A stretch of 64,000 nt of DNA from DAMBHY01 sp032068765 (GCA_032068765.1 DAMBHY010000013.1:1-64000), one strand, 5' to 3'. Counted from the first letter of the stretch, positions 27,260 to 36,695 are shown. The notes: a model not told the origin generated them from the letters alone. Translations and numbers: made by a program.

Positions 27260-29893
27260 TTAGCTGTCTTTCTTATTCAAAGCGGCAATGCTTTCTCTCA
27301 GCGTAGCGATTTTGCTTTCAGCATCCGATTGTTTTTTGCGCTCGTTTTCCACAATTTCCGGTTTTGCGTTTTGCACAAAACGTTCGTTGCTTAACTTTTT
27401 CATTACCGATTCTAGGAATCCTTTCTGATATTTTAGTTCCGCTTCTAATTTTTTCAATTCTTCTTCCACGTCCATTTTGTCCAAAAGCGGTACGAAAAAC
27501 TCGGTTGTTCCAACCATGAAGGATGCGGCAACTATTTCTTTTTCATCGACAACATTTACAGAAGAGAGATTACACATTTTGGTGATAACGCAATCCAATT
27601 TGTCATCATAATTACCAAAAACATTTAAACACAACTCTTCTTTTTGAGGAATATTCTTTTGCAGTCTTATGGTTCGAATACCTGCGATAATATTTTTTGC
27701 GTTTTCGAAATCTGAAAGTAATTGCACGTTTTCGTTTTCAATCACGGGAAGTTGCGCAAGCATGATGCTTTCTCCCGATTTTCTTTCTTCCAATGCCTGC
27801 CACAATTCTTCCGTAATAAACGGCATAAATGGATGTAAAAGGCGAAGAAGTGTATCGAAAAATGAAAGTGTTTGTTCGTAAGTTTTGCGGTCTATTTTCT
27901 GTTGATAACTGGGTTTTATCACTTCCAGATACCATGAGGAAAATTCGTCCCAGAACAGTTTGTAAACCAGCATCAAAGCTTCAGATAAACGATATTTGCT
28001 GAACAAATCGTTCATCTCGTGGATGGTTTGTGCTAAAATGCTCTCAAACCATTCAATCGCGATTTTGGAATGCTGCGGTACCTCAATGGTATCGCTTACT
28101 TCCCATCCTTTTATCAGCCTGAAAGCATTCCATATTTTGTTGTTGAAATTGCGTCCTTGCTCGCAAAGCGATTCGTCAAACAGCAGGTCGTTTCCGGCTG
28201 AAGATGCAAGCAGCATACCCATACGAACACCGTCCGCACCATATTTTTCCATCAATTGGATAGGGTCTGGAGAGTTGCCCAATTGTTTGGACATTTTTCT
28301 ACCTAAATTATCGCGTACGATACCGGTAAAATAGACATTTTCGAAACATTTTTCGTTTTTGTATTCGTAACCCGACATAATCATGCGTGCTACCCAGAAG
28401 AAAATGATATCCGGACCGGTTACCAAATCGCTGGTAGGGTAGTAGTAGTTGATTTCTTTATTATCTGGATGATTGATGCCGTCGAAAACAGATATCGGCC
28501 ACAACCATGACGAAAACCATGTGTCCAGGCAATCGTCTTCCTGTCTTAAATCGGACAGCGAAAGGTTTGGATTTCCTGTTTTTTCACGAGCTTGTTGTAA
28601 AGCATCTTCTTCGTTCTCGGCAACTACAAATCCTCCTTGAGGCAAATACCACGCCGGAATGCGGTGTCCCCACCAGAGCTGGCGACTGATGCACCAGTCT
28701 TTGATGTTTTCCATCCAGTGGCGGTATGTATTTTTATATTTTGCAGGATAGAATTTGATAGTGTCTTTAGCGACAGCTTCGGTGGCAGGTTTAGCTAGAT
28801 CTTCCATTTTCAAGAACCATTGCATGGAAAGTTTTGGTTCGATGGCAACATCAGTACGTTCAGAAAATCCAACTTTATTCGTATAAGCTTCTGTTTTTTC
28901 AAGCAAATTTTTCTCTTGCAACTCTGTCTCGATGCGTTTGCGGGCATCAAATCTGTCCATTCCTTCGTAATCAAATCCATTGGAATTCAAAGTTCCGTTG
29001 TCATTGAAAATATCAATACTTTCCAGCTGATATTTATCGCCGAGCATGTAGTCGTTGATATCATGGGCGGGAGTAACTTTCAAGCAGCCAGTTCCGAACT
29101 CGATATCCACGTATTCGTCCTCAATTACCGGAACTACACGATTAATGATAGGAACGATAAGTTTTTTACCTTTGAGATGAGCATTTTTAGGGTCATTCGG
29201 ATTGATACAAACCGCTGTATCCCCGAAAATTGTTTCGGGACGTGTGGTTGCGACTACGGCATAATTTGTTTCATCTCCTTCTATTCGATATCTTAAATAA
29301 TACAATTTACCATGTTGTTCTTTGAATAAAACTTCTTCGTCAGAAAGAGCGGTCAGAGCTTTTGGATCCCAGTTTACCATACGGACGCCGCGATAGATAA
29401 GCCCTTTGTTGTATAAATCTACGAAAACTTTGAAAACGCTTTTAGAACGAATTTCGTCCATTGTGAAACAAGTTCTGTCCCAGTCGCACGATGCACCGAG
29501 TTTTTTCAACTGTTCTAGGATGATGCCTCCGTGTTTGTGTGTCCATTCCCACGCGTGTTCCAAAAATTCTTCGCGCGTTAAATCCGATTTCTTTATACCT
29601 TCACTTGCAAGTTTTGCAACTACTTTTGCCTCTGTCGCGATAGACGCATGGTCGGTTCCCGGCACCCAGCAAGCGTTTTTACCCTGCATACGTGCCCGGC
29701 GAATCAAAATATCCTGAATCGTATTGTTGAGCATGTGTCCCATGTGCAAAATACCTGTGACATTGGGAGGAGGGATAACGATAGTGTAAGGTTCTCTTTG
29801 GTCGGGTTCGGAATGGAAAAGTTTGTTTTCCATCCAATATTTATACCATTTGTCTTCTACCTGAGACGGGTCGTATTTACTTGCAATTTCCAT
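27260..29893 (-). CDS. valS: Valyl-tRNA synthetase
   Basis: Charges tRNA-Val and edits mischarged threonine. The 877-residue class I synthetase has the HIGH motif as GILHMGHM (about 40-47) and KMSKS as GRKMSKQLG (about 525), with the CP1 editing domain (ATTRPETIFGDTAV) between them. The anticodon-binding domain and the C-terminal coiled-coil arm of ValRS (after about 800, Glu- and Lys-rich) are present. The start is taken at the ATG at 29893 (MEIASKYDP), which fits the family better than the one 7 codons upstream. Confidence 0.96.
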   Translation of the reverse strand: MEIASKYDPSQVEDKWYKYWMENKLFHSEPDQREPYTIVIPPPNVTGILHMGHMLNNTIQDILIRRARMQGKNACWVPGTDHASIATEAKVVAKLASEGIKKSDLTREEFLEHAWEWTHKHGGIILEQLKKLGASCDWDRTCFTMDEIRSKSVFKVFVDLYNKGLIYRGVRMVNWDPKALTALSDEEVLFKEQHGKLYYLRYRIEGDETNYAVVATTRPETIFGDTAVCINPNDPKNAHLKGKKLIVPIINRVVPVIEDEYVDIEFGTGCLKVTPAHDINDYMLGDKYQLESIDIFNDNGTLNSNGFDYEGMDRFDARKRIETELQEKNLLEKTEAYTNKVGFSERTDVAIEPKLSMQWFLKMEDLAKPATEAVAKDTIKFYPAKYKNTYRHWMENIKDWCISRQLWWGHRIPAWYLPQGGFVVAENEEDALQQAREKTGNPNLSLSDLRQEDDCLDTWFSSWLWPISVFDGINHPDNKEINYYYPTSDLVTGPDIIFFWVARMIMSGYEYKNEKCFENVYFTGIVRDNLGRKMSKQLGNSPDPIQLMEKYGADGVRMGMLLASSAGNDLLFDESLCEQGRNFNNKIWNAFRLIKGWEVSDTIEVPQHSKIAIEWFESILAQTIHEMNDLFSKYRLSEALMLVYKLFWDEFSSWYLEVIKPSYQQKIDRKTYEQTLSFFDTLLRLLHPFMPFITEELWQALEERKSGESIMLAQLPVIENENVQLLSDFENAKNIIAGIRTIRLQKNIPQKEELCLNVFGNYDDKLDCVITKMCNLSSVNVVDEKEIVAASFMVGTTEFFVPLLDKMDVEEELKKLEAELKYQKGFLESVMKKLSNERFVQNAKPEIVENERKKQSDAESKIATLRESIAALNKKDS

Positions 29894-29911
29894 AAAATTC
29901 AAATTAAGTTG

Positions 29912-29919
29912 CAAAAGTA
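29912..29919 (-). promoter_or_regulatory. Probable -7 element of valS
   Basis: TACTTTTG on the minus strand fits TAnnTTTG, 18 bp before the valS start. No clear -33 element is visible. Confidence 0.4.
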
Positions 29920-29965
29920 CAAAAGATTTGGGAATTAGAGGCGCATCACTTATCGTGGAATAGCC

Positions 29966-31120
29966 TTATTCCTTGTATAATAGATAGGGGCGTCTTTGCG
30001 TTTTGAATTTCTCCACGTCGCATTGCCACGTTTGGCGAATTTGTTCGGCGGTTTTTCCGTTGATAATATCCTGACGGATATAGTCCACGCCAACCAGTTT
30101 CTCGAAAAAAACGGAAAAGAATTTATCTCCCATCTTCAAATTCTGATACGCGTCGATGATATAAGAAAGGTCAAAACCCTTTTTCCAGATTTCACAATCT
30201 GATATATTGCGTAAATCAACGCCGTAACATTTCTGATCGAGAAGCGGAGGATTTTTTGCTCCTGGGATGCTTCGGGGAGTAAAAGAAAATGTGCTGCCTT
30301 TATAATCGGGGTGTCCGTAAACTTCGAATGGATAGGTAGTGCCGCGACCGAGGCTTACTACCGTCCCTTCAAACAAGCAAGTGGATGGATAAAGATAAAT
30401 AGAATGGATATTCGGCAGATTGGGTGATGGTGCAATCGGTAGTTCGTAGCGCGTTTGATGCGTATAGTTTTCACAAGAAATTACTTTCAACTTGCATTGT
30501 CTTCCTTGCGGAAGCCACTTTTCTCCATTAATCATCTGGGCCAATTCGCCCAATGTCATTCCATGAACAACAGGAATCGGCAACCAACCAACACCTGATT
30601 TGTGTTTCATATCCAGAATAGGACCATCCACATAAAATCCATTCGGGTTGGGTCTGTCGAGCACAATCATTTGTTTGTTGGCACGCGCGCATTCGTCCAT
30701 CAGATTTGCCATTGTGACATAATAAGTGTAAAATCGCAAACCGACATCCTGAATGTCGAAAAGAAGAACGTCGTACTGGTCTGACTTGCTTTTTTCTTTC
30801 CCGCCATACAGCGACCAGATTGGAATTCCTGTCTTTTTGTCAATCGAGCTGCTCACATGTTCTCCCGCGTCGGCGGTTCCACGAAATCCGTGTTCGGGAG
30901 AATAAATGCCAACAACTTTTATCTTGTTTTTGACCAAAACATCTACCAGATGCTCTTTGCCGACGGTGGAAGTCTGGTTGGAGAGAACCGCTACGCGTTT
31001 GTTTTTGAGTAAAGGGAAATATTGCGATGTGCGCTCGGCACCAACTTTTACATAACTTGGCTTCGCCAATAAAGTTAAAGCGAAAATGCAGGAGAGGGCT
31101 AAAAAAGTAAATCTTTTCAT
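29966..31120 (-). CDS. namZ: Exo-beta-N-acetylmuramidase NamZ (DUF1343, GH171)
   Basis: A 384-residue secreted enzyme of the DUF1343 family, members of which remove N-acetylmuramic acid from the non-reducing ends of peptidoglycan fragments. A signal peptide covers about 1-20 (cut near LLAKP). Family blocks seen are VLSNQTSTV, YSPEHGFRG, LLFDIQDVGLRFYTY, LDRPNPNG and PTCLFEGTVVSLGRGT. The start at 31120 (MKRFTFLAL) gives a proper signal peptide. It is 4 bp downstream of the MerR-like regulator gene, so the two are likely one transcript. Role: cell-wall recycling or use of other bacteria's peptidoglycan. Confidence 0.88.
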   Translation of the reverse strand: MKRFTFLALSCIFALTLLAKPSYVKVGAERTSQYFPLLKNKRVAVLSNQTSTVGKEHLVDVLVKNKIKVVGIYSPEHGFRGTADAGEHVSSSIDKKTGIPIWSLYGGKEKSKSDQYDVLLFDIQDVGLRFYTYYVTMANLMDECARANKQMIVLDRPNPNGFYVDGPILDMKHKSGVGWLPIPVVHGMTLGELAQMINGEKWLPQGRQCKLKVISCENYTHQTRYELPIAPSPNLPNIHSIYLYPSTCLFEGTVVSLGRGTTYPFEVYGHPDYKGSTFSFTPRSIPGAKNPPLLDQKCYGVDLRNISDCEIWKKGFDLSYIIDAYQNLKMGDKFFSVFFEKLVGVDYIRQDIINGKTAEQIRQTWQCDVEKFKTQRRPYLLYKE

Positions 31121-31124
31121 GTTG

Positions 31125-31517
31125 TTATTCAATTTCCGTGTGGGTATATTTTTGCAAATTATGGAGTTTGTCAAATTCATCTTCCAGACCTAGAAGGTCT
31201 TTTTTTAACGACTGAAGGCGTTGGATGGCAAGCAGACGTTTTTCTTCATCATCTCTATTGGATTTTAGCGACTGTCGTGCACCTTCCAGTGTCATTCCTT
31301 TAATCTTAACGAGATTATAGATGATTTCCAACTGGTCGATATCTTTTTTAGCGTATTGACGAACTCCACCGGCAGTTTTTTTTGGGGTGATGTGTTCAAA
31401 TTCCTTTTCCCAAAAGCGCAAAAGAGATTCGTTTACGGCAAAATGTTCTGCCACTTCTTGTATGGAGTAATAAAGTTTTTTACCCGAAAAGTCGATAATT
31501 TTTCGTCTCTTTCCCAT
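31125..31517 (-). CDS. MerR-family transcriptional regulator
   Basis: A 130-residue protein. Residues 16-85 form the MerR winged helix: YYSIQEVAEHFAVNESLLRFWEKEF, then a wing with GGVRQYAKKDIDQL. The C-terminal 40 residues form a dimerising coiled coil (RLQSLKKDLLGLEDEFDKLH). It lacks Cys residues, so it is not a metal sensor of the classical type, and it has no separate effector domain. It is the first gene of an apparent operon with namZ; whether it controls namZ is inference. Confidence 0.85.
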   Translation of the reverse strand: MGKRRKIIDFSGKKLYYSIQEVAEHFAVNESLLRFWEKEFEHITPKKTAGGVRQYAKKDIDQLEIIYNLVKIKGMTLEGARQSLKSNRDDEEKRLLAIQRLQSLKKDLLGLEDEFDKLHNLQKYTHTEIE

Positions 31518-31541
31518 GATTTAAAATCTTATTGTTCCTTG

Positions 31542-31574
31542 CAAAGATAGGGATTTTTCGGGATTGGTTTGAAA
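31542..31574 (-). promoter_or_regulatory. Promoter of the merR-namZ operon
   Basis: On the minus strand TATCTTTG (31549-31542) fits the -7 consensus, and TTTC (31574-31571) lies 21 bp upstream as -33 element. Transcription would begin near 31535. Confidence 0.6.
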
Positions 31575-31637
31575 TGAATTTTCAATAAGAATAAACCGCT
31601 GCATCACCTTATCTGTTTAGTTAATAAACAGTCAACT

Positions 31638-32411
31638 ATGAGAGCAATATGGAATGGAGCCATTGGATTTGGCTTGGTAAACATCCCCGTAAAAATGTAC
31701 TCTGCTACGGAAAGCAGCAGTCTGGATTTGGATATGCTGGACAAAGCCGATTTGTCTAACATCAAATTTAAGCGAGTGAATGAAAAAACTGGAAAAGAGG
31801 TCGAATGGAATAACATTGTAAAAGGTTACAAAATGGATGGCAGATATATTGTCCTGACGGACGAAGATTTTGATGCCGCAAGTCCCGAAAAAAGCCGCGT
31901 ATTCTCCATTCAGCAGTTTGTGGATATTGATGAAATTGACAGCGTATATTTTGAAACACCTTATTTTCTCGAACCACAAAAGAATGGAGAAAATGCCTAT
32001 TCACTTCTTCTAGAAGCTTTGAAGAAAACTAAGAAAGTGGGCGTGGGCACATTCATTTTGCGAAGCAAAGAGATTCTCGGAATAGTGAAACCTTACGGAG
32101 ATATTTTAATTATCAACAAAATCCGTTTCCCAGAAGAACTTCGTGAACACGAAGAACTTAATATTCCTGAAAAGACAGTGAAACCAGGTGAACTTAAAAT
32201 GGCAATCACGTTGATTGAGCAAAGCTCGGACAAATTCGACAGTGAACAATACAAAGACATGTACAATGCCGATTTGATGAAAATCATAGAGCAGAAAGCA
32301 AAAGGTAAAACACCAAAACTCACCGTTACGGAAGAAGAATCGGACAATACCATTGATTTGATGGCAAAATTGAAAGCAAGCCTCGAAAAAACAAAGAAAA
32401 AAGTTTCGTAA
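31638..32411 (+). CDS. ku: Ku protein for non-homologous end joining
   Basis: A 257-residue bacterial Ku homologue that binds double-strand DNA ends as a homodimer and recruits LigD. It begins MRAIWNGAIGFGLVNIPVKMYSA, the conserved Ku signature, then GKEVEWNNIVKGY and FVDIDEIDSVYFETPYFL, and KIIEQKAKGK in the C-terminal part. The C-terminus is short and Lys-rich (KASLEKTKKKVS), which in other bacteria helps DNA and LigD binding. Its stop codon is adjacent to the ligD start: a two-gene operon. Confidence 0.96.
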   Translation: MRAIWNGAIGFGLVNIPVKMYSATESSSLDLDMLDKADLSNIKFKRVNEKTGKEVEWNNIVKGYKMDGRYIVLTDEDFDAASPEKSRVFSIQQFVDIDEIDSVYFETPYFLEPQKNGENAYSLLLEALKKTKKVGVGTFILRSKEILGIVKPYGDILIINKIRFPEELREHEELNIPEKTVKPGELKMAITLIEQSSDKFDSEQYKDMYNADLMKIIEQKAKGKTPKLTVTEEESDNTIDLMAKLKASLEKTKKKVS

Positions 32412-34913
32412 ATGTCACTGGATAAATACAAGCAGAAAAGGGATTTTACGCAGACTCCCGAACCGGAAGGAATAAACGCAGCATCCAACGAGAAACATAT
32501 TTTTGTGATTCAGCGGCACGCCGCTACGCGACTTCACTACGATTTCCGTCTGGAAATGGAGAAAGTGTTGAAAAGTTGGGCGGTTCCCAAAGGTCCGTCT
32601 ATGAATCCCAAAGACAAGCGCCTCGCTATGATGGTAGAAGATCATCCTTACTCTTATCGCACTTTCGAAGGCACTATTCCTAAAGGAAACTATGGCGCAG
32701 GTGAAGTGGAAATCTGGGACGAAGGCACTTATGAACCGCTGCACAAAAAAGATGGACAAAGTGATGAACAAGCTTTGCTGGAAGGATTGAAAAGCGGTTC
32801 TGTCAAAATCATCATGCATGGCAAAAAGGTAAAAGGTGAATTCGCACTTGTAAAAATGCAATCTGCAAAAGACGAGAATGCCTGGTTATTGCTTAAACAC
32901 AACGATGAATTTGCGGTGAAAGAGCCTTATGATTCGGAAGATTATACGTCATCCTCATCTAAAGTAACCGAACTCGCCGAAAAAAAATACAAGTCTTTCA
33001 AAGAACCGAAAGTCAAAGAAAAATCTAAACGAAATTATACTTCGTATTTGTCGGGACAACAAAAACTCACCGATTTTATACAGCCGATGCTGGCTACAAC
33101 CGCCGACAAACCTTTTAACGGCGAGGATTGGCTGTTCGAAATAAAGTGGGACGGTTATAGGGCGATTGCAGATTTGACGGAAGATGTAAAACTTTATTCC
33201 AGAAACGGTTTGTCGTTCCTTGGGAAATATCTTTCAATTGAAAAAGCACTCGCATCGCAGGAACATCAGATGATTCTGGACGGCGAAATTGTTGCGTATA
33301 ACAAAGAAGGCAAACCGGATTTCCAAACACTGCAGCATTACGACGACAATCCCGGCGCTGTGCTCGTGTATCACGTTTTCGACTTGTTGTACCTCAACGG
33401 ATACAGCACGCAGAGTCTGCCTTTGCTTCAGCGAAAAGAATTGCTGAAAGACGCCTTGAAAACTTCCGTGCACGTTCAGTTGTCGGATTATGTAGAAAAC
33501 ACCGGAAAAGAATTTTACAAAGCGGTGCTGAGCGAAGACCTCGAAGGCATGATGGCGAAGAAAAAAGAAAGTCTTTACCATGTTGGAAGCCGAAGTTCGG
33601 ATTGGGTGAAAGTGAAGAACCACAAAACCGAAGAAGCCGTCATCATCGGATTTACCGAACCGCAAGGCAGTCGCAAATATTTCGGTTCGCTCATTCTCGG
33701 AAAGTATGATAGTGGGAAACTGATTTATGCCGGTCATGTAGGTACGGGTTTTGACGACAAAACGCTGAAAAATCTCTTCGATTTGATGCAGCCGTACACA
33801 ACTGTGAAGATTCCTTTGGATAAAAAACCACCCGTAAATTCTACACCTACATGGATAACTCCCGAAATGGTGGCCACTATCAAGTTTTCGCAGATTACAG
33901 AGGAAGGAATTTTCCGTCATCCTGTATTTGTAGGACTTCGGGAAGACTTAAAGGCAAAAAATCTGCAAGACGACAGCATCTCAAATGCACCCACGACTAT
34001 GAAAAAAGAGAAGACGGAAATAGATAAAGGAGAGATGCAGGTGAAATTCACCAATCTCAACAAACTATACTGGGAAGAAGAAAAAATCACAAAAGGTGAT
34101 TTGATTGATTATTATCTGTCCATCAGCGATTATATTTTGCCGCATCTCAAAGACCGTGCCCAGTCGATGCACCGTTTTCCCAACGGGATTGATGGGATGA
34201 GTTTTTATCACAAAGACGCGGGCAAAGATGCTCCTGATTTTGTAAAAACAGCTTTGCTCTACTCCGAATCTAACGACAAAGATATCGAATATGTAGTGTG
34301 CAACAACAAGGATACGCTGGCGTATATGATAAATCTCGGCTGTATCGAGCTCAATCCCTGGAACAGCCGCGTGCAGACGCCCGAAAATCCCGACTACCTT
34401 ATCATAGACCTCGACCCTTCGGATAACAATACTTTCAAGCAGGTAATCGAAGCCGCAAAAGTGGCAAAAGAAGTGCTGGATATGGGTGGAATAAAAGGGT
34501 ACTGCAAAACTTCGGGCAGCACAGGCATTCACATTTACATCCCGATGGGTGCGGAATATGAGTATGAACACGGCAAAGAATTTGCGCATATTATAATGCA
34601 GATGGTGCTGCAGCGGCTGCCTAAGACCACTACGTTGGAACGAGCTTTGAATAAGCGCGACGGTAAAATTTATCTGGATTATCTGCAAAACCGCGCGGGA
34701 CAAACCATTGCCAGCGTTTACAGCGTCCGTCCGAAGCGGGGAGCTACCGTTTCTATGCCGTTGGAGTGGGACGAACTGACACCGGACTTGTCGCCCAAAG
34801 ATTTTACCATTCACAATGCGTTGGAAAGGATAAAATCCAAAGGTGATATTTTTGCTCCGGTCTTGACAGAGAAAACCAATATTGAAAAGGTGTTAGCAAA
34901 TTTCGGCTTATGA
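32412..34913 (+). CDS. ligD: Multidomain DNA ligase D
   Basis: An 833-residue end-joining enzyme with domain order phosphoesterase, ligase, polymerase (as in Pseudomonas LigD). The phosphoesterase spans about 20-170 (HAATRLHYDFRLEM, EDHPYSYRTFEGTIPKG). The ATP-dependent ligase starts near 220; the adenylated lysine is in FEIKWDGYRA, with SRNG and DGEIVAY motifs and VKVKNHK closing the nucleotide pocket. From about 545 an AEP-type polymerase/primase carries LIIDLDPSD (metal-binding Asp pair), a SGSTGIHIYIP motif and the final conserved PLEWDELTP. All three active sites appear intact. It immediately follows ku with no gap. Confidence 0.96.
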   Translation: MSLDKYKQKRDFTQTPEPEGINAASNEKHIFVIQRHAATRLHYDFRLEMEKVLKSWAVPKGPSMNPKDKRLAMMVEDHPYSYRTFEGTIPKGNYGAGEVEIWDEGTYEPLHKKDGQSDEQALLEGLKSGSVKIIMHGKKVKGEFALVKMQSAKDENAWLLLKHNDEFAVKEPYDSEDYTSSSSKVTELAEKKYKSFKEPKVKEKSKRNYTSYLSGQQKLTDFIQPMLATTADKPFNGEDWLFEIKWDGYRAIADLTEDVKLYSRNGLSFLGKYLSIEKALASQEHQMILDGEIVAYNKEGKPDFQTLQHYDDNPGAVLVYHVFDLLYLNGYSTQSLPLLQRKELLKDALKTSVHVQLSDYVENTGKEFYKAVLSEDLEGMMAKKKESLYHVGSRSSDWVKVKNHKTEEAVIIGFTEPQGSRKYFGSLILGKYDSGKLIYAGHVGTGFDDKTLKNLFDLMQPYTTVKIPLDKKPPVNSTPTWITPEMVATIKFSQITEEGIFRHPVFVGLREDLKAKNLQDDSISNAPTTMKKEKTEIDKGEMQVKFTNLNKLYWEEEKITKGDLIDYYLSISDYILPHLKDRAQSMHRFPNGIDGMSFYHKDAGKDAPDFVKTALLYSESNDKDIEYVVCNNKDTLAYMINLGCIELNPWNSRVQTPENPDYLIIDLDPSDNNTFKQVIEAAKVAKEVLDMGGIKGYCKTSGSTGIHIYIPMGAEYEYEHGKEFAHIIMQMVLQRLPKTTTLERALNKRDGKIYLDYLQNRAGQTIASVYSVRPKRGATVSMPLEWDELTPDLSPKDFTIHNALERIKSKGDIFAPVLTEKTNIEKVLANFGL

Positions 34914-34935
34914 TAATAGTCTTTCATAAAAAATG

Positions 34936-34968
34936 AAAGGCGGAGGATGAAATCCTGCGCCTTTTTTC
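34936..34968 (+). terminator. Terminator of the ku-ligD operon
   Basis: AAAGGCG and AGGAT arms pair with ATCCT and CGCCTTT (34936-34962) around a short GAA loop, with one bulge on each strand, followed by a run of T. It lies 22 bp after the ligD stop. A smaller CTTTCAT/ATGAAAG hairpin at 34921-34939 partly overlaps it. Confidence 0.8.
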
Positions 34969-34999
34969 TACATATTGTATTTGTAGTTATTTATCTGTT

Positions 35000-35824
35000 T
35001 TATAATTTTCCTTCATTACCCAACTTTTCTTCCAAATTATATTCCTCATCCATTTTTTTGCCGAGCACTTCCATAAATTCTTTGTAGGGAAGCAGGGTTT
35101 CTTCTTCTGTAAATTTGTGTTCTGCGGCAGAAGCATATTTATCCACACTAAATTCAAACTCTAAAAACTCTGTTTGAAGCATATCATAGAACACAATCCA
35201 CTCGTCGCGTGAGAAATCTACAATCTCAGGACAATATTTTATCATTATTTGCTGCAGAGGCAGGGTAAATTTCTGAGTTTTTATATATTCCCACTCTTCA
35301 AACTTATACGAATCGTCATCAAAATAATGCTTTTGGATGGTGTTCCAAACTTCCTGCGGAACTTGGGGATATTTTTCCATCAAGTCAAACCAATATGGGC
35401 GAGATTTTTGATATTCGACAAAATTTTTTTCCATTTTGTCGAAATTTTCATACACTTCCCGCAGATTATCCTTGTACTGAATATGCATTTTGAGGTTGAA
35501 GAAATCCAAAAGCAGCAGAATTCCAATGCGGTCGAGCCAATAATTGATTTCGTCCCATACTTTTGGATAAAGAATGTCGCGCGTTTCGGGGAAAAGCTTG
35601 AAAAGCAACTCCTTTGAAATGCGTTGAATGTCGTTTTTTGCCGGCTTGTAGACATTGTGAAAGTAGGGATAGAGGTCGGTATCGGGATACATCTCATACT
35701 TTTCACGATTTCGGTACAAGTTGCCCGTATAATCATCTACCCATTGCTCAAATTCACTGCGGATATAATCATCATCATCATCATCGTCGTCATCGTCGAT
35801 GAAATCGTCAAAATCTTCGTCCAT
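35000..35824 (-). CDS. Asp-rich protein of unknown function
   Basis: A 274-residue cytoplasmic protein I do not recognise. It starts with a strongly acidic tail, MDEDFDDFID followed by nine more Asp, encoded by a GAT/GAC triplet run at about 35767-35794. The rest is rich in aromatic and acidic residues with predicted helices (WVDDYTGNLYRNREKY; FDKMEKNFVEYQKSRPYWFDLMEKYPQVP). There are no membrane helices or known catalytic motifs. The acidic tail could mimic DNA or bind basic partners, but this is speculation. The triplet run may vary in length between strains without shifting the frame. A good promoter lies at 35859-35890. Confidence 0.65.
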   Translation of the reverse strand: MDEDFDDFIDDDDDDDDDDYIRSEFEQWVDDYTGNLYRNREKYEMYPDTDLYPYFHNVYKPAKNDIQRISKELLFKLFPETRDILYPKVWDEINYWLDRIGILLLLDFFNLKMHIQYKDNLREVYENFDKMEKNFVEYQKSRPYWFDLMEKYPQVPQEVWNTIQKHYFDDDSYKFEEWEYIKTQKFTLPLQQIMIKYCPEIVDFSRDEWIVFYDMLQTEFLEFEFSVDKYASAAEHKFTEEETLLPYKEFMEVLGKKMDEEYNLEEKLGNEGKL

Positions 35825-35858
35825 TTTGTTTTTGATTTAGTGTTAAAAATGATATTGG

Positions 35859-35890
35859 CAAATATAGGAAATATTTTGTAAAAGGGGAAA
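35859..35890 (-). promoter_or_regulatory. Promoter of the Asp-rich protein gene
   Basis: On the minus strand TATATTTG (35866-35859) is a perfect -7 element, and TTTC (35890-35887) lies exactly 20 bp upstream. The surrounding sequence is closely similar to the promoter at 36999-37030. Confidence 0.65.
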
Positions 35891-35922
35891 ATGGTGGTGC
35901 GTTAAATCTCTGTTCACTCTTA

Positions 35923-35947
35923 GCGCAAGAGGAAAAACCTCTTGCGC
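35923..35947. terminator. Strong hairpin downstream of the DUF6261-like gene
   Basis: A perfect 10-bp stem GCGCAAGAGG/CCTCTTGCGC with a 5-base A loop lies 20 bp past the stop of the DUF6261-like gene. There is no T run in either direction, so it may be a terminator, an RNA-stabilising hairpin or both. Confidence 0.5.
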
Positions 35948-35966
35948 CTATATGATAAATCTATTT

Positions 35967-36695
35967 CTAAGCATTTTCTCCATTCTTCTTCTTCATCTTT
36001 CTGTCTGCACGCAGGCGCACTTGCGTGTTCACGTCTTCGATTGCCTTTTCGAGTTCCGTCACATAAGAGCGATATTTTTCGGGATTCATCATGACGGCAG
36101 AAGTCAGGTAAACCACCAGTTTGCCGTTGATAAGCTGCAATAACTGCTTGCGAAGGTCGCTTGCCGAAAGCATATCCTTGTCGTCGGCATACGCCTGCAG
36201 ATATTCTTTGTTTTTATTCTTAAAATTGGTTTGCGACTGAATGAATTTTGCAAACACATCCGGCACGGTAGGCAGAAGTGCCATATTCGCCTTCACTTCT
36301 TCGGCAGACAAGTCCATAATCATTGCATCCACCGTGGGCGCCTGCTGATCCATCGGAAGTTTGAACATACTGTAGTTGAATTTGTCAATCACAGCCATCA
36401 CGATTTTCGCTGCGGCAGAAATTTTTTCGTCCGGCATGGCGGCATAACCTTTGGTGATGGTTTTGAGCGTGCGCGCATCCGATTCCACCTGCATATCCAC
36501 CTCTTCCATGTTCGAAACCACTTGGTTGCGTTTCACTGCTTCGGTAATTTGGTCAGAAACTTCGGAAACTTCGCCGATGATGGATTTAAGATGGGCATCA
36601 TCCTGCAATTGCGGGTCGTCATTGTAAAGCAATACGGATTTGTCTGATACGGAATCTACTTCTGAGATTTTTGCTGCGGTTACTAGCTTTTTCAT
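35967..36695 (-). CDS. DUF6261-like protein behind a 42-bp repeat array
   Basis: A 242-residue, largely helical cytoplasmic protein resembling the Bacteroidota family DUF6261. Family-like features are a D-x-R-x-x-T segment (ESDARTLKTITKGY, about 72-85), a central stretch of AAAKIVMAVIDKFNYSMFKLPMDQQ, and a long C-terminal helix ending in basic residues (RLRADRKMKKK). There is no signal peptide, membrane helix or catalytic motif. The gene is alone, and its start is 54 bp from a five-unit 42-bp array with a promoter on the far side, so the array lies in its 5' leader. GC content is higher than in the neighbours downstream of it. Function is unknown; the family assignment is by memory of sequence pattern only. 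Confidence 0.6.
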   Translation of the reverse strand: MKKLVTAAKISEVDSVSDKSVLLYNDDPQLQDDAHLKSIIGEVSEVSDQITEAVKRNQVVSNMEEVDMQVESDARTLKTITKGYAAMPDEKISAAAKIVMAVIDKFNYSMFKLPMDQQAPTVDAMIMDLSAEEVKANMALLPTVPDVFAKFIQSQTNFKNKNKEYLQAYADDKDMLSASDLRKQLLQLINGKLVVYLTSAVMMNPEKYRSYVTELEKAIEDVNTQVRLRADRKMKKKNGENA

